From positions 231,509-295,508 of the forward strand of contig NZ_LMRG01000012.1 of assembly GCF_001425605.1 (NCBI RefSeq): 64,000 nt of DNA, in the 5' to 3' direction. Positions 25,670 to 34,355 of this stretch are shown here, piece after piece. The position numbers and the translations under genes are program-made. Within the stretch, counting starts at the first letter, position 1. Every line of letters starts with the position of its first letter. The DNA comes from Rhizobium sp. Leaf453 (GTDB lineage Bacteria > Pseudomonadota > Alphaproteobacteria > Rhizobiales > Rhizobiaceae). The notes beneath the pieces are model-generated. The model was not told where the DNA came from, did no database searches, and was given only the letters and a program-made list of their open reading frames with translations.

Positions 25670-27871
25670 ATGCGCAGACTATCGAATATCCTTCAGAATA
25701 TCATGGGCCTGAAGCGGCAGAACGTCGTGCTGCTTCTGCTGGTTTCGTTTGCGCTGGTCGTCGTTGTCGTGATGGCCATCGTGCTGACGGCGTTGCGCAC
25801 TGTTGCCTCCACCACCAATGCGCTCGATGAAAGCCGCTCCCGCCAGGCCATGTCCGGCGCGCTTGCCATGATGCGTAATCAGATGGCGACGACCATGCAT
25901 GATTATGCCGTCTGGGACGATGCGGCGCGTGCGGTCTATGCACCGGATTCGGAAGATTGGATCATCGAGAATTTCGGTCTTGCCAGTGAGGCTTCAGACC
26001 TCTTCGACACCGCCTATCTGCTCGGCCCGAGTAACACGGTGGTCATGGCTTATCAGCGCGGGGTTCGGTTTACCGTGCCTCCATCGGAATTTCTGTCACC
26101 CGCCTTCCGCGTGATGATGAAGACGGTGCGTGACGCCGGCATGAGCGATAACGCGGAGACGGCTGGTTTCGTGCAAACCAGGGAAGGCGTGGCGGTTGTC
26201 GGTGTTTCGACGATCCGGGCAGCGTCGGCCGATGTGTCCGTTCCGAGCGACCGGCTGCAGCAACTGGTCTTCATTCGCCATCTCGATCAGGACAAGATTG
26301 CTGAGATCGCGAAAACCTATCTCATCCAGGACCTGCGCCTCGTCGATGCCGCAAACGTTCATCCCGGTGCCGCCCTGATCAAGGATCCTGCGGGCGATCT
26401 GATCGCCGGCCTTGCATGGATTGCGCAGAAGCCTGGAGACGTCAGCTACCATCAGGTTCGCCCCTATGTCCTGCTGGCCATATCCGTCGTCGGTGTTTTT
26501 GTCATTCTTCTTGTGATCGCCGGCGGAGCAGTTATCGCCCGGTTGCGCGGCGATGAGATCGCGGCGCGCAGGATGGCGCTGAAGGACCGGTTGAGCGGCC
26601 TCAGGAACCGGGTGGGCCTGTTCGATGGTCTGCAGGCCATGATCGATGATGCCGAGGACCATCGCACGGATGTCATGCTGTTCTATCTCGATATGGACGG
26701 ATTCAAGGAGGTCAACGATGTCTATGGACATGCGACGGGCGACCGCCTGATCAAGAGCGTGTCGGTCGGCCTCTCGCATCTGGTGCCGGAAGGTGGTCTT
26801 CTCGCCCGTCTTGGTGGCGATGAGTTTGCGATCGGGATACCGGTAAAACTTGGCGACGCGGATAAGCCGTCGCTGGAGATGCATATCCTCGACTTCTTCT
26901 CGGAGCCCTTCGTGATCGGCGATCTCGTGGTGGTGGTCGGAGTCAGCATCGGCACCGCGATCTCGGCGCTTGGCGCGGTTGACGCGGAGGAACTGCTGCG
27001 GCGGGCAGACATCGCCATGTACAAGGCCAAGGCAGAGGGGCGCGGCCGTGCCATTGCGTACGATGCCGATATGGACGCAGTGCTCGCCGAGCGCAAGGCG
27101 CTGGAAGCTGCCCTGCGCTCAGGTATTCAGTCCGATGAGTTCTACGTCGTCTACCAGCCCGTGGTCGATGCAGGATCCTATGCGATCATCGGCCTTGAAG
27201 CCTTGTTGCGCTGGAAATCGCCGGTGATGGGTATGGTGTCGCCCGATATCTTCATTCCGCTGGCCGAGACGACGGGGCTGATCGACAAACTCGGTTTGTT
27301 TGTCATGGAAGAGGCGCTGCGGGTAGTTCGCAGCTGGCCGCAGATCGGTATTTCGATCAATGTGTCACCGGCACAGTTCCGCAATCCGTTCTTCATCCCG
27401 AAGGTGTCGCGCCTGCTTGAGGAAAGCGGCGTGCGCCCGTCATCTGTGACGCTTGAAGTCACCGAGGGTTACTTCATCCACAATCCGGAACAGGCCCGTC
27501 GCATGATCGGCGCGCTCAACGGGCTCGGCGTTCGCATGGCGCTCGACGATTTTGGTGCCGGCTTTTCCAGCATTGGGTATTTGCGCCAGTTCGGTTTTGA
27601 TCGGCTGAAGCTCGATCGCTCGATGATCCGGGCGCTGGAAGATGGTCCAAGCGGCCGCGACATGCTGCAGGCGACGCTGGCACTCGCTGCAGCCCTGGAT
27701 ATTCCGGTAACCGCGGAGGGCATCGAGACCGAGGAAGAGGCAGTCATCCTGCGGCTTTGCGGCTGCGATCACCTGCAGGGCTACTATTTCTCACGTCCGG
27801 TCGAGGAGGCGGCGCTTCCGGCCTTTTTGGCCGACAAGGCGGCACCGGGGACGGTGGCGCTTTCGGCTTGA
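25670..27871 (+). CDS. Membrane-bound GGDEF/EAL protein with CHASE4-like sensor
   Basis: 733 aa. First membrane helix about 17-40 (LLLLVSFALVVVVVMAIV), then a periplasmic region of about 230 residues with a CHASE4-like MHDYAVWDDAARAVY segment, second helix around 270-295 (VLLAISVVGVFVILLVIAGG). GGDEF domain is intact (FYLDMDGFKEVNDVYGHATGD, LARLGGDEFAIGI). EAL domain is intact (GLEALLRWKSP, LEVTEGYF, LDDFGAGFSS, VTAEGIETEEE). May make and degrade cyclic di-GMP in response to a periplasmic signal. ATG 25670 has CCGGAG 6 bp upstream, which decides the start over 25631. Confidence 0.93.
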   Translation: MRRLSNILQNIMGLKRQNVVLLLLVSFALVVVVVMAIVLTALRTVASTTNALDESRSRQAMSGALAMMRNQMATTMHDYAVWDDAARAVYAPDSEDWIIENFGLASEASDLFDTAYLLGPSNTVVMAYQRGVRFTVPPSEFLSPAFRVMMKTVRDAGMSDNAETAGFVQTREGVAVVGVSTIRAASADVSVPSDRLQQLVFIRHLDQDKIAEIAKTYLIQDLRLVDAANVHPGAALIKDPAGDLIAGLAWIAQKPGDVSYHQVRPYVLLAISVVGVFVILLVIAGGAVIARLRGDEIAARRMALKDRLSGLRNRVGLFDGLQAMIDDAEDHRTDVMLFYLDMDGFKEVNDVYGHATGDRLIKSVSVGLSHLVPEGGLLARLGGDEFAIGIPVKLGDADKPSLEMHILDFFSEPFVIGDLVVVVGVSIGTAISALGAVDAEELLRRADIAMYKAKAEGRGRAIAYDADMDAVLAERKALEAALRSGIQSDEFYVVYQPVVDAGSYAIIGLEALLRWKSPVMGMVSPDIFIPLAETTGLIDKLGLFVMEEALRVVRSWPQIGISINVSPAQFRNPFFIPKVSRLLEESGVRPSSVTLEVTEGYFIHNPEQARRMIGALNGLGVRMALDDFGAGFSSIGYLRQFGFDRLKLDRSMIRALEDGPSGRDMLQATLALAAALDIPVTAEGIETEEEAVILRLCGCDHLQGYYFSRPVEEAALPAFLADKAAPGTVALSA

Positions 27872-27919
27872 TGGGTCTCGCTGCTTGGCGGCCCGGCCTG
27901 TCGAAGTCGCAGGCTAATC

Positions 27920-28879
27920 TCAGCTTCCCAGATGCCGCTCGCCGCGGCTCTTTGCCAGGTCGATCTGGTGCTGCCGCTGGCGGTACCGCAGGCGGTCTTC
28001 TTCCGTGCGGGTCTCGTGGCAATGGATGCAGGAGACGCCGTCCTCGTGGTGCGGGGATAGCAGGTCCTTTGGCGTCAGCGGCTGGCGACAGGCGTGGCAG
28101 AGGACGTGCTCGCCTTCCTTGAGGCCATGCGTCACCGACACGCGTTCGTCGAAGACGAAGCAGGCGCCGTCCCATAGGCTTTCTTCCTCGGACATCTCTT
28201 CGAGATATTTCAGGATGCCGCCCTTGAGGTGGTACACCTCGTCGAAGCCCTGTTCCTTCATGAAAGCCGTCGCCTTTTCGCAGCGGATGCCGCCAGTGCA
28301 ATACATTGCAATCTTTGGCTTCGAGGCGAGGTCGGTATTGTTCTTCACCCAGTCGGGAAACTCGCGGAAGCTCTTGGTGTTGGGATCGACCGCACCTCGG
28401 AACATGCCGATCGCGGTCTCGTAGTCGTTGCGGGTATCGATCACGATCGTATCGGGATCGGAAATCAGCGCATTCCAGTCCTGCGGCGCCACATAGGTGC
28501 CGACGATCTTGTTGGGGTCGATATCCTCGACGCCCATGGTGACGATTTCCTTCTTCAGCCGCACCTTCATGCGCAGGAACGGCATGGAGGAGGCCCAGCT
28601 TTCCTTGTGTTCGAGCGCGGAAAATTCCGGCTGGCTGCGCAGGAACGCGAGAACGGCGCGAATGCCGTTCTCAGGACCGGCAATCGTGCCGTTGATACCC
28701 TCGTGGGCGAGCAGCAGCGTTCCCTTGACCCCGTTGTCGTCACATATCTCTTGCAGCGGCTGCCGGAAGTCGGCGAACCTCTCGAACGAGACGAAATGGT
28801 AAAGTGCGGCCACCAGAAATTGGCTTCTCTGGTCGAGAGTGGCGGCGTCCGGGCGAGGCGTGTGCAAGGTGTCGGTCAT
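27920..28879 (-). CDS. trhO: tRNA uridine(34) hydroxylase, rhodanese-like
   Basis: 319 aa. N-terminal UPF0176 domain ([31 protein letters not shown]) followed by a rhodanese domain with active-site loop [11 protein letters not shown] (Cys194, Cys200) and a Cys/His-rich tail ([25 protein letters not shown]) that looks zinc-binding. TrhO (YceA) hydroxylates uridine 34 of tRNA to make 5-hydroxyuridine. The start at 28879 is the ATG just before the conserved domain; the ORF extends to 28915 without support. Convergent with the GGDEF/EAL gene. Confidence 0.93.
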   Translation of the reverse strand: MTDTLHTPRPDAATLDQRSQFLVAALYHFVSFERFADFRQPLQEICDDNGVKGTLLLAHEGINGTIAGPENGIRAVLAFLRSQPEFSALEHKESWASSMPFLRMKVRLKKEIVTMGVEDIDPNKIVGTYVAPQDWNALISDPDTIVIDTRNDYETAIGMFRGAVDPNTKSFREFPDWVKNNTDLASKPKIAMYCTGGIRCEKATAFMKEQGFDEVYHLKGGILKYLEEMSEEESLWDGACFVFDERVSVTHGLKEGEHVLCHACRQPLTPKDLLSPHHEDGVSCIHCHETRTEEDRLRYRQRQHQIDLAKSRGERHLGS

Positions 28880-28938
28880 GCGCAGTGAAATACAGCTTTC
28901 GGCCCTTTCGCGCAATTCCCCTGCCGCATGGCAGGTCT

Positions 28939-28960
28939 GCGGCCCGATGTCTCGGGCCGC
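28939..28960 (-). terminator. Stem-loop between VOC and trhO genes
   Basis: Perfect 9-bp stem GCGGCCCGA / TCGGGCCGC with a tetraloop, just after the VOC gene stop on the minus strand. No T-tract, so termination is uncertain. Confidence 0.45.
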
Positions 28961-28972
28961 GCGTCGGGTCCA

Positions 28973-29332
28973 TCAGGCTGCTTCCTGCGTGGAAACACGC
29001 AGCCGATGCCCATCCGGATCGGCACAGGTGAAGGTATAGTCGGTTTCCGAAGAGACTGGCTCCTGCAGGATGGTGACACCCTTTCGGCGCCATTCATCAT
29101 GAAGGGCATCGACCCCTTCGCGGCCGGCAACACGGATCGGAAGTTCGACATCGCGCATGCTGGCGATGGCGTGCGCGCGGCTTCTCCGTGCCAGGCCGAG
29201 CTTCAGAGCATCGTTCATCAGGACAACCGCATAGCTTGGCGACAATTCCAGCGGCAGGGCGCCGAACATGGCCATATAGAAAACGGCGCTCTCCGCCCGG
29301 CTTTCGACGGGCAAGATAAAATCGGTTTTCAT
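28973..29332 (-). CDS. VOC family protein (glyoxalase/bleomycin resistance fold)
   Basis: 119 aa, one VOC module of two beta-alpha-beta-beta-beta repeats: FILPVESRAESAVFYMAMFG at the start, VTILQEPVSSETDYTFTCADPDGHRLRV at the end. The family covers glyoxalases, dioxygenases and antibiotic-binding proteins; the particular activity is not evident. AGGAGA stands 6 bp before the ATG. Lies 68 bp after the WYL-type regulator on the same strand, a common pairing in which the regulator controls the VOC gene. Confidence 0.85.
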   Translation of the reverse strand: MKTDFILPVESRAESAVFYMAMFGALPLELSPSYAVVLMNDALKLGLARRSRAHAIASMRDVELPIRVAGREGVDALHDEWRRKGVTILQEPVSSETDYTFTCADPDGHRLRVSTQEAA

Positions 29333-29400
29333 GGCAGTCTCCTCTTAGGTTCACGAAGACTGTTTTAAATCGGTCTGCTGTCAGTTTATGGCAGCAGGAT

Positions 29401-30093
29401 TCACATGTCGTGCGGAAGCTTCACCGTCTTGCGCCAAGCGGCCAAAAGATGGTGGCGTTTGCGCGGCGCGCGCACATCGGTCACAACAAGGGAATTGATG
29501 CGATCAGCACGGAAGTGACGGAAATCGTTGCGTAATTCGCACCAGCCGATGAGAATTCGAACTTCTTCAAGATAACCGAGTGCAAACGGCCAGATGCGCC
29601 GGGTCGTCGGTGTTCCATCCTTGTCGGCATAGTCGAGATCCAGTTTCAGGCCCTGGCGGATCGCGTCGCGAATGACAGCAAGATCCATCGTGCCGACATC
29701 GGGCCGGCGGACGGAGGGCACGAGCAGGGAATTGGTTTCGAGCTCATGGCGCAGGTCCGCGGGTAGCACCGCCGCGATTTTCGACAGGGCATTTCCTGCC
29801 GCCTCGCGCAGGTCGTCGTCGGTTCGCGCCGCCACCCAACGCGCGCCGAGCACCAGCGCCTCGATCTCCTCCTCGCTCAGCATCATCGGCGGCATCAGGA
29901 AGCCAGGCTTGAGCACGTAACCGAAGCCCGGCGCGCCCTGGATGTCGGCACCCTGTGCCTGCAGCGTGGCGATGTCGCGATAGAGTGTACGGATGCTGAC
30001 GCCGAGCCGCTGCGCCAGCGTATTGCCGCTCACCGGCCGCCGATAGGTGCGCAGAAGCTGGATGAGGTCAAGGAGACGAGTGGAGCGGGACAT
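29401..30093 (-). CDS. YafY-type transcriptional regulator (HTH + WYL domain)
   Basis: 230 aa. N-terminal HTH_11 (RLLDLIQLLRTYRRPVSGNTLAQRLGVSIRTLYRDIATLQ) and a C-terminal WYL domain (RRIWPFALGYLEEVRILIGWCELRNDFRHFRADRI). WYL domains bind small ligands or nucleic acids and turn such regulators on or off. It probably regulates the downstream VOC gene and itself. The ATG at 30093 begins directly at the DNA-binding domain. Confidence 0.9.
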   Translation of the reverse strand: MSRSTRLLDLIQLLRTYRRPVSGNTLAQRLGVSIRTLYRDIATLQAQGADIQGAPGFGYVLKPGFLMPPMMLSEEEIEALVLGARWVAARTDDDLREAAGNALSKIAAVLPADLRHELETNSLLVPSVRRPDVGTMDLAVIRDAIRQGLKLDLDYADKDGTPTTRRIWPFALGYLEEVRILIGWCELRNDFRHFRADRINSLVVTDVRAPRKRHHLLAAWRKTVKLPHDM

Positions 30094-30136
30094 GTATCCT
30101 TATACTGTCAAAGATTGGCAGCATCAACAGGGTGGC

Positions 30137-31042
30137 TCAGGCAGCATTTCGCCAAAGCAATGCGATCCGGCGAGCCTCGTCGCGAGGGCGATCAAGGAAG
30201 ACTTCGTCTGCAAGCTGCAGCGCGGATTGGCGAAGAGCCTCCTGCCGGGCGATCACGGCAGACAGCAGATGAGCGATATCCTCGCTCCGGGTAAACAGAT
30301 GCGGATGTGCGTTGGCGAACGATGTCAGCAGCGCAAGATCGTTGTGGTGGCCAAGCAGGTCGACCATTTCAGACGCAGCCACGCGCTTGGCATGCATCGC
30401 CGAAGGCCAGAGATCCCGCAGCAAACTCAGGTAATGTCGGTAATCCTGGCCACGCTTGCGCAATTCGTGAAAGAGATGGGTATCGGTGGTGTTTTCACAA
30501 GCGCGCCACGCCGCGCGTGCCCGTTTCAAAAGCGTGCGCCATCCCTTGTCGATGCGCGTCTCATCTCGTTTCTTGCCGCCTTTGAAATCGACCCTTGAAA
30601 GCGCCTCCAGTGCTTGGCTGCAGGTGGCGATTGCCGAGGCGACGCTCTCCGCGATCTCCGTCGTAGCGCCTTCGTTGTCCTTGAAATGGTCTGACAGGAT
30701 TTTCTTCACACGCTCCAGCATGACCCGCTCGTCATCGTTTCTGGCGTGTTCCAGCAAGTATCGGCTGACTTCCACCAAGGCCGTTGCGTCGCGAAGAGCA
30801 GATAATGTCCGGGCCATGTTCCGGATGCGGGCATTTTCCCGATCCCGAAAGACCGGAACGTCGTCGGCAACGAGGCGATAGAGCGACCGAAGCTTCTTGA
30901 AATTTTTCCGCGCCGCATGGATCGCCTCCAGCATTCCTTCCGGATGGGTGGTAAGCACAGCGATCGCTTCGTCCAGTTGCTCCGCACCTGCCGCCTTGAA
31001 CTCTTCGGAAAAACGCTCAGAGGGGCGAATACGATAGCCCAT
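30137..31042 (-). CDS. CHAD domain protein
   Basis: 301 aa, all-helical and rich in conserved His, Lys and Arg. Typical CHAD elements: EAIHAARKNFKKLRSLYRLV near the N-terminus, FHELRKRGQDYRHYLSLL and EMVDLLGHHNDLALL in the second half. CHAD domains bind inorganic polyphosphate. The gene starts within the last 26 bp of the CYTH gene, so the two are translationally coupled. In many bacteria CYTH and CHAD are one polypeptide; here they are separate. Confidence 0.9.
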   Translation of the reverse strand: MGYRIRPSERFSEEFKAAGAEQLDEAIAVLTTHPEGMLEAIHAARKNFKKLRSLYRLVADDVPVFRDRENARIRNMARTLSALRDATALVEVSRYLLEHARNDDERVMLERVKKILSDHFKDNEGATTEIAESVASAIATCSQALEALSRVDFKGGKKRDETRIDKGWRTLLKRARAAWRACENTTDTHLFHELRKRGQDYRHYLSLLRDLWPSAMHAKRVAASEMVDLLGHHNDLALLTSFANAHPHLFTRSEDIAHLLSAVIARQEALRQSALQLADEVFLDRPRDEARRIALLWRNAA

Positions 31043-31514
31043 GGCCTGTCCTCGAAAACAACGGCTCGGTTGAAAGGTACTGATTGGAATAGTGAAAGTC
31101 GCCCGTCACCTCGGCGCCGAGCCAGTCGGGAAGACGCGGTTCGTCATCCTCCGCCTTCAGTTCGACCTCTGCGATGACGAGACCGTCATGGGCTCCGCTG
31201 TAAACATCGATCTCCCATGTGAAGCCGTCATATTCTACTTCGTAGCGAGTCTTCTCGATCATGAGGCCGATGGCCTTCGACATCAACTCCCGGGCGTCAT
31301 CGACGGGGATTTCGTATTCGAACTCGTCGCGCGTCATGGCGCCGGAGCCGAGCTTGATCGTCAACTTCGCGCGCTTGCCGTCCATCAACCGTACGCGGAG
31401 GGATCGTCCGTCCATCGTCACAATATAGGCTTGAAGCAGGGCGGTTCCGGCATTGGCGTTACTGCGCCAGTCGTTCGACGCGACGAGAAACTTTCGCTCG
31501 ATTTCCTTGGCCAT
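31017..31514 (-). CDS. CYTH domain protein (triphosphatase family)
   Basis: 165 aa. Starts with the diagnostic ExExK motif (EIERKFLV) and continues with charged strands of the triphosphate tunnel: LRVRLMDGKRAKLTIKLG, DEFEYEIP, KTRYEVEY, WEIDVYSG, IAEVELKAEDDE. Enzymes of this fold hydrolyse tripolyphosphate, thiamine triphosphate or make cAMP; the partner CHAD gene points to polyphosphate or tripolyphosphate. ATG 31514 is chosen because it directly precedes the motif; the ORF opens four residues earlier. Confidence 0.9.
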   Translation of the reverse strand: MAKEIERKFLVASNDWRSNANAGTALLQAYIVTMDGRSLRVRLMDGKRAKLTIKLGSGAMTRDEFEYEIPVDDARELMSKAIGLMIEKTRYEVEYDGFTWEIDVYSGAHDGLVIAEVELKAEDDEPRLPDWLGAEVTGDFHYSNQYLSTEPLFSRTGHGLSYSPL

Positions 31515-31746
31515 TGCCCCGCCCACGCTGAAATATCAATTCGTTGGCGCGCAGACTACAGGATTGTAGAAGGGCGGCAAGCGCAAGATTGTAGTGAATG
31601 AGTGACGTCCCTCATCCGTTTTCGCATCACGCCGCGAGTTGGCTGTCAGGTTTGCTTCATCATGGCAGGATAGGTTTGGTATCGACAAAGGCGGGCGGGA
31701 AGAGTATTCGAACCCCACTTCAATCGTTTTAAAAAAGGTTGCCGGC

Positions 31747-32385
31747 ATGAGCGAGAAAACCGAGAAGCTTCTTTCCGTCCTGAAACTGCAGCCGGTCGTT
31801 CCGGTGCTGATCATTGACGATCTGGCGACAGCGGTGCCGCTGGCCCGCGCTCTGGTCGCAGGCGGCCTGAAGGCGATCGAAATCACGCTGCGCACGACAG
31901 CCGCGCTCGAGGCCATCCGTGCGGTTGCCAACGAGGTTGAAGGTGCCGTTGCCGGTGCCGGCACCATCCTCAACGCCGCACAGTATGAAGCCGCCGTCGA
32001 GGCCGGTTCGCAGTTCATCGTCAGCCCCGGCACGACCCAGGAACTGATCGATGCCGCCAACGATTCCGAAATCCCGCTGCTTCCGGGTGCGGCTACTGCC
32101 AGCGAAGTCATGGGCCTGCGCGAAGAAGGCTACAAGGTGATGAAGTTCTTCCCGGCCGAGCAGGCCGGTGGCGCCGCTTACCTCAAGTCGCTGTCGTCGC
32201 CGCTCGCCGGCACATTCTTCTGCCCGACCGGCGGCATTTCGCTGTCGAACGCCAAGGACTATCTGTCGCTGCCCAACGTCGTCTGCGTCGGCGGTTCCTG
32301 GGTCGCGCCGAAGGACCTGGTCGCCAAGGGCGATTGGGCTGGGATCACCAAGCTCGCGGCCGAAGCTTTCGCGCTGACGAACTGA
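31747..32385 (+). CDS. eda: KDPG/KHG aldolase
   Basis: 212 aa, standard size. Catalytic Glu45 in AIEITLRT and Schiff-base Lys133 in [14 protein letters not shown]; phosphate-binding [16 protein letters not shown]. Cleaves 2-keto-3-deoxy-6-phosphogluconate to pyruvate and glyceraldehyde 3-phosphate, the last step of the Entner-Doudoroff pathway, the main glucose route in rhizobia. The ATG at 31747 is preceded by AAAGG. Stands alone here, away from zwf-pgl-edd, and is followed by its own terminator. Confidence 0.95.
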   Translation: MSEKTEKLLSVLKLQPVVPVLIIDDLATAVPLARALVAGGLKAIEITLRTTAALEAIRAVANEVEGAVAGAGTILNAAQYEAAVEAGSQFIVSPGTTQELIDAANDSEIPLLPGAATASEVMGLREEGYKVMKFFPAEQAGGAAYLKSLSSPLAGTFFCPTGGISLSNAKDYLSLPNVVCVGGSWVAPKDLVAKGDWAGITKLAAEAFALTN

Positions 32386-32408
32386 GACGGGCTTCTTTAA
32401 AGGTTTCG

Positions 32409-32437
32409 AAGGCCGGAGCATCTGCTTCGGCCTTTTT
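32409..32437 (+). terminator. Terminator after eda
   Basis: 12-bp stem AAGGCCGGAGCA / TGCTTCGGCCTT containing one G-T pair, ending in TTTTT. Confidence 0.88.
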
Positions 32438-32527
32438 CGTGCCCGCCTTCTTTTATTTGTATTCTTTTCGTCGCATTCCTATGTCTCAGTCCGACAAGTT
32501 CAACCGGCCCAAAGGGAGTGCGACCGA

Positions 32528-33310
32528 ATGTTTGACGCGAAGAAATTGCTGGATCAGTTCCTGGGCTCGCAGGTCCCCGGTGCGGGAGGAAGCGTGAAGG
32601 ATCGGGCAGGGCAGGCGATCGAACTTGCCAAGAACAATCCCTGGAAGACAGGCGCCCTTGCCGCCGTCCTGCTTGGCACGGAAACTGGACGTGAAGTCGG
32701 CGGTGCGGCTCTGAAGATTGGTGGTCTCGCCGCCATCGCGGGCCTCGGATATCAGGCCTACAAGAACTATCAGGCTGGCAAGGCGCCGGCCGAAGCACAG
32801 CAGGAAGCCCAGGCCCAGCCGGAGCTTCTGCCGCCGCCAGCCGATTCCGGTTTCAGCACGCAGCCCGAAGCCATCCGCAACGATTTCGTGCTCGTTCTCG
32901 TGCGCGCCATGATCGCCGCCGCCCGCGCCGATGGCCATATCGATGACGCCGAGCGCGCCCGCATCATGGACAAGGTCAAGGTGTCTGGTCTGGATTCAGA
33001 AGCCGAAAGCTTCCTCAACGACGAACTCAACAATCCCGTCGACCTCGACAGCATTGTCGCGACTGCGCGGACGGAGGAAGAACGCGTCGAACTTTACACC
33101 GCCTCGCGTCTGGCCATCGATGCCGATACCCGCGCCGAGCGTGGCTATCTCGATCTTTTGGCCGGACGCCTCGGCCTTGCCGATGCGCTGATCGATCATA
33201 TCGAGGCGACTGTCTCGGCAGCCAAGGGGCCGGTGGTCGAGGCGCAGGCCAACGCCCCCCAGACGTCCGTTCCGCAGGTCGGCGAACCGCCGATCAAGTC
33301 GCCCTGGTGA
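32528..33310 (+). CDS. DUF533 family protein (TerB-like), YebE-related
   Basis: 260 aa. N-terminal amphipathic and Gly/Ala-rich part (TGALAAVLLGTETGREVGGAALKIGGLAAIAGLGYQAYKNYQ) may be membrane-associated, then a Pro/Gln-rich linker and a TerB-like helical domain (RAMIAAARADGHIDDAERARIMDKV). DUF533 proteins such as YebE are inner-membrane proteins of unknown role, sometimes envelope-stress induced. GGGAG lies 12 bp before the ATG. Confidence 0.82.
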   Translation: MFDAKKLLDQFLGSQVPGAGGSVKDRAGQAIELAKNNPWKTGALAAVLLGTETGREVGGAALKIGGLAAIAGLGYQAYKNYQAGKAPAEAQQEAQAQPELLPPPADSGFSTQPEAIRNDFVLVLVRAMIAAARADGHIDDAERARIMDKVKVSGLDSEAESFLNDELNNPVDLDSIVATARTEEERVELYTASRLAIDADTRAERGYLDLLAGRLGLADALIDHIEATVSAAKGPVVEAQANAPQTSVPQVGEPPIKSPW

Positions 33311-33444
33311 TCGATCCATCACGACTTTGCATTTGCGCGGCATCCCTGCCTGCCCTATGCCAAAGCTGAAACGAGAGCATTGGTCCGAACGTCCATTCGG
33401 GCCGGTACTCTTATCAGCGGTATGCGGTATCTCAGGAGCAAACG

Positions 33445-34122
33445 ATGTCCGATCTCGCCAATTGGAAGCCCCGCCCGGCGCCGCAACCGGTGACGCTCGA
33501 AGGCCGCTATGTATCGATTCGGCCCTGTGACCGCGCGGCGCATCTGGAAGCGCTCTGGCAGGCCTTTGGCGGTCTGGATATCAACACCCGCCTGCAATAT
33601 TTCGCGCAGGACGATTTCGGCGGCATCGAGGATTTCGACACATGGCTGACTGCCGTCCAGAAGTCCGGCTGGGTCACTGAAGTCTTCGTCGACAAGGCGA
33701 GCGGCGAGGTCGTGGGTCTCGCCAATTACATGCGGCCCGACCCGGCCAATGGCGTCGTCGAAGTGGGTGGCGTGGCGCATTCCTTCGCAATGGCACGTTC
33801 GCCGCTGTCCACCGAAGTTCATTACCTGATGGCCAAGCATGCTTTCGAGGACCTCGGCTATCGGCGTTATGAATGGAAATGCGACAACCGCAACGAGGCG
33901 AGCAAGAAGACGGCCGTGCGGCTCGGTTTCTCCTTCGAGGGTGTTTTTCGCCAACACATGCTGTCGAAGCGCGCGAACCGTGATACTGCCTGGTTCTCGA
34001 TGATCGACAAGGAATGGCCGCTGTTGAATGCGGCCTTCGAAGCCTGGTTGTCGCCGGACAATTTCAATGCCGATGGCACGCAGAAGCGACGGCTGGAAGA
34101 TATCCGCGCCGCACTGGCATGA
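33445..34122 (+). CDS. GNAT family N-acetyltransferase (RimJ/RimL-like)
   Basis: 225 aa. Acetyltransf_3-type fold: VTLEGRYVSIRPCDRAAHLEAL at the start, VVGLANYMRPDPANGVVEVGGV, EVHYLMAKHAFEDLGYRRYEWKCDNRNEASKKTAVRLGFSFEGVFRQHM, which is the acetyl-CoA binding and C-terminal strand pattern of RimJ/RimL enzymes. Acceptor unknown. AGGAG is 6 bp upstream. The small membrane gene follows 11 bp later, probably co-transcribed. Confidence 0.9.
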   Translation: MSDLANWKPRPAPQPVTLEGRYVSIRPCDRAAHLEALWQAFGGLDINTRLQYFAQDDFGGIEDFDTWLTAVQKSGWVTEVFVDKASGEVVGLANYMRPDPANGVVEVGGVAHSFAMARSPLSTEVHYLMAKHAFEDLGYRRYEWKCDNRNEASKKTAVRLGFSFEGVFRQHMLSKRANRDTAWFSMIDKEWPLLNAAFEAWLSPDNFNADGTQKRRLEDIRAALA

Positions 34123-34133
34123 AAGGAAGAGAC

Positions 34134-34349
34134 ATGACCGAGCCCCAGAAACAGGACCGCTCGCCGGCAATCGCTGCCGCAATCATCCTGCTCGTGGTCG
34201 GATTGGGCTTCTTCATCCTGCCGAAGATCATGCTCTGGCTGGGCGACTTCTCGCCTTGGCTGGCCGGCGCCTTCGGCACGCTGTTCGTGCTCGGCTTCTT
34301 CCTGATCTTCTGGCTGCGCGCCCGCTATCAGCGCCGGCGCGGGCTCTGA
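34134..34349 (+). CDS. Small membrane protein, two TM helices
   Basis: 71 aa, not recognised beyond being a short inner-membrane protein. Polar N-terminus, helix 1 IAAAIILLVVGLGFFILP, helix 2 LAGAFGTLFVLGFFLIFWL, then a basic tail RARYQRRRGL that would face the cytoplasm. AAAGGAAGA precedes the ATG. Its stop is only 6 bp from the convergent metal exporter gene. Confidence 0.75.
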   Translation: MTEPQKQDRSPAIAAAIILLVVGLGFFILPKIMLWLGDFSPWLAGAFGTLFVLGFFLIFWLRARYQRRRGL

Positions 34350-34355
34350 CGCGCC

